A stretch of DNA of 64,000 nucleotides from Phascolarctos cinereus (lineage: Eukaryota; Chordata; Mammalia; Diprotodontia; Phascolarctidae): NCBI RefSeq assembly GCF_002099425.1, contig NW_018344004.1:7762001-7826000 (forward strand). The letters run 5' to 3'. This document shows, piece by piece, positions 22,453 to 34,700 of this stretch. The translations under genes and the position numbers were made by a program. The notes under the pieces are model-generated. The model made no database searches and was not told the origin of the DNA. It worked only from the letters and a program-made list of their open reading frames with translations. Numbering within the stretch: position 1 is the first letter of the stretch; each line of letters starts with the position of its first letter.

Positions 22453-24799
22453 ACTTCACTAACAGTCCACATCCCATCCTTACACAAGTTTTAATTTCTT
22501 CCACTAGGTTTCTATATTTTGAAATATTTTCATTCAACATACTTTGGAAATTATAAATATTCACTATAATAGCATCTACATTATTAAAAATATGATATTT
22601 GCATTACCACTGCAAAATCCTATGTTTATCTCATATAGACTTTTTTTCACATACTGATTTTGTAATAATTAAACTTCAACCAATGTGGATTACTTAGACA
22701 TAGAGCAAACTCTTTATTCCAAATAATCATGACAATTATACCTTTGTGAAGATTCCTTTCTATTGAGCTCATTCTCCTCTGCTCATGTGTATACATCCTC
22801 CAAGTAAAGTTGAGGAAGAACATTCTGTTTCCACCATGAGAATTTGGCGAATAGGCCATGCAAGCCTATTTAAAATTTATGGATAGTTATTCAAGACTTC
22901 TAGTAGCCACAGCTCTGGCATGATGTCTTCCAAAAGATCTACTCATGATATAATCTCTACTATCTCTCTGTCAGCCCCTTGATGATAGCCAGATTTTACC
23001 ACAGACCATTCACATTTCCAGGAGCACCGTGCTATCTTGTTGGTGATAGTCTGATTAAATGACCTGTTACCTCTTGACTAGGATAACCCTATCTTGATTG
23101 AGATGATTGTCTAATCTTGAAGAAAAATGTCCAACCCCAAAGGCTTCCCTTACAGATTACTTTTTATTAGAATTCTCAGTTTATGTCATATTTCTTGACT
23201 TTCTCATTGTAGCATTCTAGGTAAAACTAACTTTTTAAATCATAACACCATACCACTCCCCTCACACCTGCTCAATCCAATGGGCAGAGAAAACAGTATG
23301 TACCCTATAACAATATATTTAATCCTATACTTGAAGACATTGGAATAATGGATTCCCTTTCCCTGCCCTTCCAATGGAAAATCCTTTTATAGTTACTTAG
23401 TATACTAATTTACTTAGAACATATTCTTTTATGTGATCAACATTTTCTATGCCTTGGTTTGTTCTGTATACTTTAGATAACTGCTTCCTGGGAGTTGGAG
23501 GCTGACATGTTATGACTCTAAATACATCCAAAGTTATATAAAAAGAATAGGACGGCTGCCAAAGGAACCTCCTGAGAGTCCTTGATCTTAGCCTACAAGC
23601 CAGTAGGTTTTCTGAAAACATAGCAGAGAGGGCTTGTCAGCTTAAAGTACCCTCTTCATTAAATTTCTGTGCATATCTTTGTTGTGACAAGCTCATTTAG
23701 ACATAGAACTATACCTTATAATTCCTTGCCCACCATGACTAATAGTTTATGGGCATAGAATATACATTGTTCAGGGTATCCACAAATCCCAGAGTCAGTT
23801 GAGCAGTTACATGGGCTGACAGTACTGTGGATTTGAGGACAGGATACGGAAGCTAGGGTATTAGATGAGTGCTCTGAAATTGTGAGTTGGTAAAAAGCCT
23901 TTCAGTAATGCCATACTCTCAAACCACTCATTTAATATTAGAAGATAAATTTTGGAGGAAGGAAGAGTTTATGTTTCTATTGCCATTGTTATTCTAGGGC
24001 AGCAGAATCAGGACCACACTGACAACACAGCACAGACAGAGATCACACACAGCTACCTTAAAAAGTTGACAGTCTGAGAGGATCAGTTGAGTCAGACAAA
24101 CAGCTTCAAAACTGCCCTTGTCTTGCATTCCATTAGGTTCTGACTTCAATGGCTTAAACCTTTACTCCTACAAAGAGCTTTAATCTTCTGTCTCCTCCCC
24201 TAAGATTGTGGCACTCTCAAGGAACCCTGTCATAGACTTCACCCAGGCTTTCAATTCACATTGACTGGGATCTTGATTTGGCCCCCATTCTAATTACCTT
24301 CTCCAGCTCTAATGCTAAATCATCAGCACATATTAATTGTTCTACTCACTATACGATAGGTAGGATCTATGATGTGGAGGTTCTTAAAGTCCAATTAGGA
24401 TTCTTAACTGCTCTAGATAAGGATAAGCAGTATGCAAATATTGTATATTTCCCCTTAAGCAATAGAGAACTACTACTTACTTTTGATGAACCTTCATTTG
24501 TTATTGCTATGAAGTTTCCCAATCTTAAGTGAACTAGATAGCACTAATACTTATTCTGTTTTTGTCTCTAATGGTCATATTAGTTTACAGTTGTCCAATG
24601 CTTTTAATTTCAAACCACACTGTAGCTGATTGTTTTTCTAACATGTCAATGTCTTCAAATACACAGAGTATTATAAAATTTAATAAACACATTTTTTACA
24701 AATACCTGGAAGACTAAAATAAAATATGGTATTATTCATAAAAGACATTTACACAGAAAGCAGGGATGATACATCTCCCAGAGAGGAGGCTGAAACTGT
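22453..24799. other. Repeat-poor stretch
   Basis: No gene or repeat recognised. An 84-codon frame at 24278-24532 (+) has mixed composition but no known motif. Confidence 0.4.
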
Positions 24800-24970
24800 G
24801 ACCTGGTCATGGGCAAGACAGCAGAAAGAACAATAGATTCGGATCTAGAACATATAAGTTTAAGTTTTATGTACCTCTGCTGATTATTATTTCTGTGACT
24901 ATGGGGAAATTCTTTCAACTCCCTGGACTTTAGTTTCTAGGGTAATTTTCAGCTCTAAGCCAATAAGATT
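24800..24970 (+). mobile_element. Degraded MIR-like tRNA SINE
   Basis: AGAACAATAGATTCGGATCTAG...TCTTTCAACTCCCTGGACTTTAG...TTTTCAGCTCTAAGCC is a decayed copy of the same SINE type. Confidence 0.45.
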
Positions 24971-25482
24971 CTATTCCTATTAAACCTTTCTGGAGAAAGG
25001 GGACAAACTACAACAGGGCATTTTGTTCAAGAGGAGAATTGGGAATCCATGGAGGAACAGACCCTAAAGGCTTTGGAGGCCTCAAGTAACCAGCATCAAG
25101 AGGCTTACAAGAGATTTTTTTTCTTTAAAGCAATAGCAACTAATTCCTGAACAGTCACAGATAATTATAGGAAATTAAATAGACATGGGTGATCTCAAGT
25201 AAATCTCCAACTCCTTTCTTTGAGAAAGTAGATAAGCAAACGCCTTTTCTCTGAGGAACTTATAGGAATTTAGTTTACAGATAGATGAAGAAGAATTATC
25301 TACCATAAGCTTCTTGAGGATTCACTGGAGAAAGGAACTCCCAGAGAGAGCTCTACATGTCCAAAGACATCTTGCTTTCTCCTAGATTTGACTGGGAATC
25401 TTTTTTGTATCACCAATAACCAAGGACATTGTGAGGCTCAGTGAGATAATGCAAACAATAAAGAGCTTTATAAATGCCTATC

Positions 25483-25506
25483 ATCATCATCATCATCATC
25501 ATCATT
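25483..25506. repeat. (ATC)8 array at the end of a SINE tail
   Basis: It follows CAATAAAGAGCTTTATAAATGCC, a SINE 3' end (25430-25482). A related (CAT)n lies at 13290-13310. Confidence 0.85.
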
Positions 25507-25776
25507 CAATAGTCACTAGACCCCCAGATGATGACTGTGTTCCCTGAGGCCTCTATTGCACTCCTGCTGAGCTCAAGCAATGTTTATAGAGCAATACTCT
25601 ACTCTTTGCCTTTTTGATTGGATGGTGGAGTCATGAACTCCACATTGAAGGAGAACGTTCAATTCAGACATCTCCTCATTTCTTACCTGGCTGTACTACT
25701 TTGGGACTTCTCTAACTGACCTCTCAACCATGCCCATTGGATACCTTCTCTTCCCCCCTACCCCACCCTTTTTCAG

Positions 25777-25779
<3 letters not shown>

Positions 25780-25809
<30 letters not shown>
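25780..25809. repeat. (TG)15 microsatellite
   Basis: Pure TG run immediately before the L2 3' end. Confidence 0.95.
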
Positions 25810-25812
<3 letters not shown>

Positions 25813-25824
25813 ATATGCCTGTGT

Positions 25825-25965
25825 TTTGTCTTCCCCATATAGGTTGTAAGACCCTTGAGAACAAGGACTGTCTTTTTTTATTTTTGTATTTGTATCTACA
25901 GCACTTAGCACACAGTGCCTGGAACATAGCAGATGCTGAATAAATGTTCATTGATTGTTGATGAT
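25825..25965 (+). mobile_element. L2 LINE 3' terminal fragment
   Basis: TTGTAAGACCCTTGAGAACAAGGACTGTCTT, then AGCACACAGTGCCTGGAACA and AATAAATGTTCATTGATTG match the L2 3' terminus. It directly follows a (GT)15 array. Confidence 0.75.
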
Positions 25966-26084
25966 TGGGTATTTACAACAGAGGGGTGTGTTGGTAAATG
26001 TTTAACAATTGGACTCTAAAAAATTGGACTCACACACTTTTAATTTTAACCTACAATATTAACACTTACAATACCAATAATGTT

Positions 26085-26230
26085 AATAAATGTCAGTAAA
26101 CATTTATTAAGCACTTACTATATGCAAACCACTGTGCTAAGCCCTAGGGATACAAATCCAAAAAAAAAAAAAGCAAAGCTTACTGCCCTGATGTAGTTTA
26201 TGATCTAACGGAGAAAGGCAACACCCAAAA
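26085..26230 (+). repeat. REP-A 5' piece with A-run
   Basis: CATTTATTAAGCACTTACTATATGC...CACTGTGCTAAGCCCTAGGGATACAAATCC is followed by a 13-bp A run and TTACTGCCCTGATGTAG. This is the best-preserved REP-A opening in the window. Confidence 0.65.
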
Positions 26231-26622
26231 GGAAGCTAAAAAGCAGAGGGAGGTATGATGAAAAAGTCAATCAGAAAAATCCCAAAGTATGACAAGCAGG
26301 TGAAAAATACGGTGTTCTGAACTGAGCTTCTTCCTTAAATTCAGGTTTTGGAGTTTATAGTTGTGCCCTCCAATTAGAGGGATGGAAAGTGGAGATGCTA
26401 TGGAGTATCACAGCTCATGGAATCTTGCAGGATGACAAAGTTTTCCCAATAATAAGCTTCCTGGGGCCTGGTAGAAGTCAGTCAGATAATTCCCAAAGTA
26501 TTCAGCCAGGTGAGAAATTAGGAGATAGATGTCTGAGCTCAGCATTCTCCTTAAATGGAAGCCCTGATTTATAACAAATGCAGATTTCTGAGGTATAAAT
26601 GCTCACAGTGAAGATAGACCAG

Positions 26623-26677
26623 TTGGCTCTCCCGATCTGGTTAGAGCCTGCTTAAGCAGACTCTTGCCGGGAGCCAA
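26623..26677. repeat. 55-bp imperfect palindrome
   Basis: The outer arms TTGGCTCTCCCG and CGGGAGCCAA enclose a 22-bp inner palindrome centred on GCTTAAGC, with one mismatched pair. As RNA or single-stranded DNA it would fold into a long two-part hairpin. Confidence 0.8.
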
Positions 26678-27127
26678 TGGGGCTACATACCTCAGGTCTA
26701 ATGTGTTTAGCTTAAAAAAAAATGATCAGAAGTGTGATTTTACTAGTATAGGGAGCTTCCAATGAGGAACTTACTCTTCCCAATGGATTGGAAAATTTTT
26801 CTGCAACATAAGGGCTTAAAGAGCTATCTGGGCACTTACTCAAAATAATACAGCCAGAGGTAAGAAGAGAATCGAAGGAAAGATCGTTTTCTACTATGCC
26901 ATGCTGCCTTTCAAGTTTTATCTTGATAATGCAATATGTGTCAACATAGCTTCTATTCCACATTTGGCATTTATTGTGAGGGTATGTTCACATAAACTTG
27001 GGCTGAAGGATGACTCAAATACCAGAGCTGTGATGAATTCTTGTATTTCTCTAAGATGGCAAGGGGTCCCATGGGATACCTTGGAGAATGGGGCTAGGAC
27101 CTATCTGAGGGGCAGGTGCTATGTAAG

Positions 27128-27150
27128 TTACTCCCTCCTGGAGGGAGTAA
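27128..27150. repeat. 23-bp perfect inverted repeat
   Basis: Arms TTACTCCCTCC and GGAGGGAGTAA are separated by a single T. Confidence 0.85.
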
Positions 27151-27255
27151 GTGCAACGACCCTGAGGAACCCTCATGCTCTACCAAAGTCATCAGCTAGA
27201 TTAATAAATAAAATGACCCTTCCAGAATTGAGACTTCCTTGACAGTATTTGTACT

Positions 27256-29704
27256 TCTTTTCCCAATCTCCTTCAAGGTTAGGAAGTATTGACCCCGAAA
27301 GGATGACAGGTAGTACCTGGCATCTGCCAGTAAAATGCAACAGCTATCTAGCTTTCTCTATGGGCTTAACAAAGCACAAAAAGTAGATATACACCAAAGG
27401 CTGGTTGTTCCAGAAAGTACATGGAAAAGCTGAATTTTCCTTATTCTTGGCTGTTCATTTCCTGTCAAGCATATTGAAGTGTTTATGAAATAATGCATTT
27501 GAAAATATGAAGTGTATACATGATTCCAATAGAATTATACAAACACTTTGAACCAAAGAGGCTTTTCTTTTCTTTTTTATTAAACAAAATGTAGAAGTAT
27601 TTGTCATTCTATGTGACTTCATTGAGAGTAATTAATTGATATTTATTAAAACTCTCTCCGGTACTCCAAAGACCAAAGTGATGTGTTGCTCATTATTGAA
27701 CATCTTAGAGTGAACTGAGGAAGCAAACAAATAAACTGGTATGAGAATATCAAAATTAATTCATCCTATTCAAAATGACTATGGACAAATATCAGCTTGT
27801 ATTACGTTATTTAACCTGTGGGACTGGGATAATATTAGAGAAGCCTCTCCTCAAGTTATGTAAGTAATAACATAGATGTAATCAAAGCCAGACAAATACA
27901 GCTGCCACTAAGGAATACTAGACTTTTGTTTCCTGTAAGCTCCCACCTCCCGACACCTGAGAAAGAAGAACCATGTAACCAAACAGATGAACGGCTCCCA
28001 TGAATCACTCCAAGGACTACAATACTAGAAAACAAATTGAGGCAGTAACATTTTCCATGGTGATTTTAAGTAAAAAAAAAATCTTTAAATAGTAATATAT
28101 GCAAAATTTGAAAATTCTACAGCAACTCAAAATAGTTATATTAAGGGGTTTTTTTAATGTAAAGAAAACTTTGAACACCATACTGCTTGTTTTTCATTTG
28201 TTTATAATTAATCTTGGCTCCAAGGAAAGAATTATCATTCTTGTATCAAACTAAAAGCAAAATAAATGATTTTTAACATTGTGTGTGCTATCAAAAGAAA
28301 CAAAATGAAACCTAGAAACAGACCTTAGCATAGCACTTACACACTTACTGGAATATAGCTTTTCTTTTTTGTTATCAAATGAAAATCCAAAAGAGTTCAA
28401 AGAAATTTGTGCTTACCAATAAATGGCACTGAAAATTTTAAGCAGTTAATATTCCTGAAGTAAACTACAAATCCATCTTCCATGTACCATTTTCTTTCTT
28501 GCAAACTAAAAAATTTCAAATTCTACTTGTCCAGATATTTCTTGTTACCAGAATATATTACCTTTTGCTGTAGCTGCTGATTCATCCTGCTGCTTGATAT
28601 AGGATTCCTACTCTTTCTTTTTTAACAAGCTGAGTCTTAAAAGTAAGCTTACCTTTGTACACAATAAATCTGATAGAAATATATCTACAATAAAGAAAAA
28701 CAAACTCAACTTTGCTTGAAGAGAATTAGTCTCCATTTTCGAAGTCCTATGGGACAAATTTGACAGAAGGAAACCCTATCCTGGCTAGCAGATAGTGTAC
28801 TAAATTTCTAGTGAATTGTGCAGATTATTCTGTGGCAGGCATTCCAATAGTTTAGAAGAGTGTCTGTGAGAGCAGAAAAAAAAGTCAATATAAGCAAGTA
28901 ATATCTGGGAGTATAACTACTATGTATGAGCAGCTCTCTGTCTCTGGCCTTCATCAGCCTCCTAGCTACAGGAGGACAATACTCTCAGCCCCTAAGCTCC
29001 ACCTTTCCAAAAGGAAGATAAATCAGAATAAATATTTGTTGAACATATCATCCTTAACTGAAGGGATCATGAAATATAGTAGATATGTCATAAGTAAGAT
29101 TTACCCTCTTTGATTCAAGAAACAGTTTTCTATCAAAAAGAAAAATGGAATGAATAACATTTAAATACCTAAAATATATTTTTTTTAAATCTTCATTTTA
29201 CTTAGGGTCAGGGAAAGGGTAAGAACAGTTTGCTTTCCATCTGCTCCTCTTTTATTCCTCTTCTACCACAATGCTATCAAAATGTAGTAGGAGGAAATGT
29301 GTGACCTTTAACTTTTGACTTTCAGTACCTATAAGAATGAATGAAGTTACTCGTATATAAAATGAGAACATTCCTTCATTATTGGTGTAGCTCTTCCACC
29401 AACTGCATGATCCCAAACCCCCAGGAAGTCTATACTTTTTTTTCCATATACTCCTTTCAGCTTTGTGATAATATGAGGTTTTCTATAGATGTATAGATCT
29501 AAAACTCCAGTACAGGTACAGATGAAGTATAATCTCTTTCCATCCCCTTTTTGTACATTCACTTCATTATGTATGGATACTGGTTAGAGTTCTTTTATTA
29601 AACATATAATTCATCATGAAAAAAAGAATTGATCTTTCTAGTTTATTAAGTGGTTTTTACATTAAAGTTTTGCCCAAGTAACTAATGTATTTTTCTTCCT
29701 GTAT
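27256..29704. other. Repeat-poor AT-rich stretch
   Basis: About 2.4 kb with no repeat, RNA gene or convincing frame. Confidence 0.45.
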
Positions 29705-30235
29705 GCTAAATATTCATTCAACAAGAAATTATAAAACCTCAGAGAATGTCATGAATTGTACTAGGCATTGGAACAAGTCAGAAAGGAAATCCACTGCCCC
29801 AAAGGGGGCACATGCACAGATAAGTTAATACAACACACTTAGAAATAAATGCAAAATCATTGGGGGAGAGGGAAGGTCACTGACAAGTGGATAGGTATGG
29901 AAAGGAATTAAGAAAGAGTCATCAAATGAGCCTTGAAGGGAGCTAGGGATTCCAAAAAAGCAGAAGTGAGGGGAAAATATATAACAAGCATGCAGGAAAG
30001 CCTATGCACTGGCCCAGAGGTGGAACACCCAGTGCAAGTGGCATTAGCAGCCTAGTTTGGCTGAAACATAAAACATGTGAAAGAGAGTAATAGAAAATCA
30101 GTAATAACTAGAAATCGGCTAAGTTAGATATCAGTCTGAATGGCTTTAAATGACAGAGAGATTAATTTCCATTTTATTTCAATAGCATTAGACATCCATT
30201 GACTCTTTGTGAGCAGTGGAGCGACATGAATGGTA
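29705..30235 (+). repeat. REP-A copy
   Basis: AATTGTACTAGGCATTGGAAC, GAGCCTTGAAGGGAGCTAGGGATTCC and GCATGCAGGAAAGCC...CAGTGGAGCGACATGAATGG follow the REP-A order. Confidence 0.5.
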
Positions 30236-30289
30236 CGTTGTTGCTACTGCTGTTGCTGCTACTGCTTTTAAAAACCCGGATCTAAGAAT

Positions 30290-30465
30290 GTTATAGATCA
30301 TGGATATAGAGTTGGAAAGAATAATGAAGGCCATCTAGTTTAACCTTTTGAACACAGTTAAGATACTGAGGTCCATGGGAATTGTGACTTATCCAAAGTC
30401 ATATGTCATAATAGCTAGGGATGAGATTTGAAACCAAGTCTTCTGAGTTCAGAGTCAATAAGAAT
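30290..30465 (+). mobile_element. MIR3/MAR1-like SINE
   Basis: GATATAGAGTTGGAAAGAATAATGAAGGCCATCTAG and GACTTATCCAAAGTCATATG...TTCTGAGTTCAGAGTC follow the family order. Confidence 0.55.
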
Positions 30466-30593
30466 GGACCAGAGTTAGGAGAGGCTAGAAAAAGGGAAGC
30501 CAATTGAGAAGTGATAGATAAAGCAAAGGAAAGAGGTAATGAGAGCTTGAATTATGTTATAATGGTCACAAGAGTGGAGAGAAGGGAACATAT

Positions 30594-30850
30594 GTGTTGT
30601 TGTTATTATTTTCAATAACGTTCAACTCTTTGTGACCCCATTTTGGAATTTTCTTGGCAGATATACTGGAGTGGTTTGCCATTTCTTTCTCCAGCTCATT
30701 TTACAGATGAGGAAACTAAGGCAAAAAAGGTTAAATGACTTGCCCAAGGTCACACAGCTAGTAAGTGTCTGAGGCTAGATTTGAATTCAGAAAGACGAGT
30801 CTTCCTGACTCCAAGCCCAGCATTCTCGCTACTTTGCTACCTAGCTGCTC
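30594..30850 (+). mobile_element. RTE/BovB-type SINE
   Basis: It has the same architecture as the copies at 1.7 and 37.0 kb: TTCAACTCTTTGTGACCCCATTTTGG, CTGGAGTGGTTTGCCATTTC, GACTTGCCCAAGGTCACACAGCTAGTAAGTG, CTACCTAGCTGCTC. It is the least diverged of the three through the core. Confidence 0.8.
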
Positions 30851-30934
30851 CAAACATATGTGAGGATGAAATAAATAAGAGCATTAAAAATATATATACA
30901 TCCTGTTTTTAGGGGGAAAAAAAGTTATCAGTGT

Positions 30935-32769
<1,835 letters not shown>

Positions 32770-32880
32770 AAGGCCCATTGAATCAATTACTACCTCCAAA
32801 AAGATGATCCTAAATATATCTATCCAGCTCTGCCCTTTTCCTGAGCTCCAATCTTATATCGCCAATCATCTATTTGATGT
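32770..32880 (+). mobile_element. L2 LINE fragment, left part
   Basis: The sequence CTGAGCTCCAATCTTATATCGCCAATCATC is typical of the L2 ORF2 3' third. It breaks off at an inserted L1 3' end and resumes at about 33866. Confidence 0.6.
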
Positions 32881-33063
32881 TTTGTTTGTTTAACGATATC
32901 ATTCTTTTTATTTTGTTACCTCCTGACACCCCAACCCTAACTCTTACCCCAAGAAAACATGCTCTGTAGCAAAGAATAAAAATACATTAGGGTCATGGAG
33001 AAAAAGTTTGGAAAAATTAGCCAATATGACAGTGTGAGATATTCCTTTCCCATAGTCCCCTAG

Positions 33064-33114
<51 letters not shown>

Positions 33115-33865
33115 GGAGGGGAGAAAAGATGTATTTTCTTATCTTCTTTTGAGAACAAGTTTTGTCATTATGTTTATATACTGGTCCTTCATTTTGTTTG
33201 CACTTGCTCTTTCCATGTACATTATTGAAGGAATTGTATATATTATTTTCCTGATTCTGCTTACCTCCTTTTTTATAAGTCTATTTGTTTCTCAATGCTT
33301 CTTTTATTTTTATAGAAATCATATCTTATGGTGGAGTAATATCTTATTAAATTTATATGTCACAATGTGTTTAACCATTTGCCAATTGACAGGCATCTGG
33401 TTAGTTTCTAGTTCTTTATGATAACACACACACACACACACACACATGTTGTCATACATATTTTGGTGTATTAGGGAATTTTCTTTCTATCTTTAATTTC
33501 CTTAGTGTCCACGCCTAGCAGCAGTCTCACTGGATCAGAAGGAATGGGCATTTTGTTCATTTTCTTACCACTATTCCAAATTGTTATCTAGAATGGTTGA
33601 ACCAATTCATAGTTCCAAAAGCAAAGTAGCCTCTTTTTCCATAGCTTCCTCTGACATTTATTATTCCTATGTTTCATCATCTATCAATTTTCTGTATATG
33701 AGATCACAGTTGTTTTTATTTGAATTTCTTTTATTATTAGTGTTCTTGGAGCAGTGTTTTATATGGTTGCTAATAGCTATAGAACTTCTTTCAAGAACCA
33801 TTTGTTGATTTCAGTTAAACCCTTATCATTGAGGAATGGGCTATTAGTCTATTGTGCATTTTTAA
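32881..33865 (-). mobile_element. L1 3' end inserted in L2
   Basis: Read on +, it shows the antisense of a marsupial L1 3' end and ORF2 C-terminus: AACCATTTGCCAATTGACAG, CTCACTGGATCAGAAGG, TAGAATGGTTGAACCAATTC. The homologous antisense stretch of human L1 ORF2 is very similar. It contains a (TG)n and a (CA)n array. Exact junctions are approximate. Confidence 0.7.
33067..33111. repeat. (TG)22 microsatellite in an L1 3' end
   Basis: Pure TG array. A shorter (CA)11 lies at 33424-33446 within the same L1 piece. Confidence 0.95.
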
Positions 33866-34320
33866 CTAGATATTCCATAGGCATCCCAAACTTAACATTT
33901 AAAAAAAAAGGAATCCAACTCATTATCTTCCTCTTCCATCCTCTATAAAAGCAACAAACAAACACAAAACAACAACAGTATCTGAATTCCCTTATCTATG
34001 TTGAGGGTTTTAGTCTCCAGGTTTTCAACCTCAAAGTCATCCTTGATTTCTTGACATCATCACCATACATAAACAATTACCAAGTTTTATAGCTTACACC
34101 TCCACAACATTTGCTACCTTGCTGTTCACAGAGAAACCACCTTAGTTCATGCCCTCATCATCTCTTGCCTGACTATTGTATTAGCCTAACAGTTAGGTTC
34201 CTTGCCTCTAGACTCCTTCTCCAATCAGCTGCCAAATTGATTTTCCTAAAGCACAGATCTGACCATTTAATTTACTGGTTAATAATCCCAGTAGTAACTC
34301 AGTGATCCTATTGGTAGGCA
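33866..34320 (+). mobile_element. L2 LINE fragment, right part
   Basis: It resumes with CATAGGCATCCCAAACTTAACAT and runs through CTCATCATCTCTTGCCTGACTATTG and CACAGATCTGACCATT, in L2 ORF2 order. A reading frame is not maintained. Confidence 0.7.
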
Positions 34321-34650
34321 TAAACACTTTCTGTCAAATAAGAGGGTGGTGGAGGCCCTTATACACCAAAACATGAATGACAACATTTTTTTTAAATGTG
34401 TTTCCTCTAAGGGGAAAAAATGTTAACTCCTCATCATTTTAAATTATTTGTAACCTGGATCCATTTCATCTTTCTTAGTTTTTCATAAATTGTTTCTCTT
34501 CACACACTCTAAGATCCAGCCAAACTTTCCCCTTTGCAATTCCTTGCACCATACAGTCTATCACCCATCTTTGTCTTTTTACAAAGCCTATTTCATTTGC
34601 AAATCTTATTTATTTTTTTTGATATTTGATATTTATTTTAATATTTATTG

Positions 34651-34699
<49 letters not shown>
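34651..34699. repeat. (GAT)16 trinucleotide array
   Basis: A near-perfect 49-bp run of the TGA/GAT triplet. The poly-Asp and poly-His frames it yields are artefacts. Confidence 0.95.

Positions 34700-34700
<1 letters not shown>

Larger units (their letters stand above)
26236..27255. repeat. Unclassified repeat-like block with internal duplication
   Basis: Two related stretches about 210 bp apart (near 26258-26345 and 26467-26557) share GTCA.TCAGA.AA.TCCCAAAGTAT, CAGGTGA.AAAT and CTCCTTAAAT. Further right are two strong palindromes and an AATAAATAAA motif at 27203. The mix suggests an old repetitive element, possibly LTR-derived, but no terminal repeats or coding parts were identified. Confidence 0.4.

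Noticed and set aside
24278-24532. 84-codon + strand frame, considered as a possible host exon
   Set aside because: There is no recognisable domain, no supporting splice or promoter signal, and its length is within chance for AT-moderate DNA. Kept only as a note.
25483-25506. Evenly spaced short repeats as a possible CRISPR-like array
   Set aside because: It is a plain (ATC)n run at a SINE tail. There are no spacers, and the DNA is vertebrate.
34651-34699. Poly-Asp/poly-His tract as a possible disease-type coding triplet repeat
   Set aside because: The (GAT)16 array is not in a plausible exon, and the surrounding frame is AT-rich noise.
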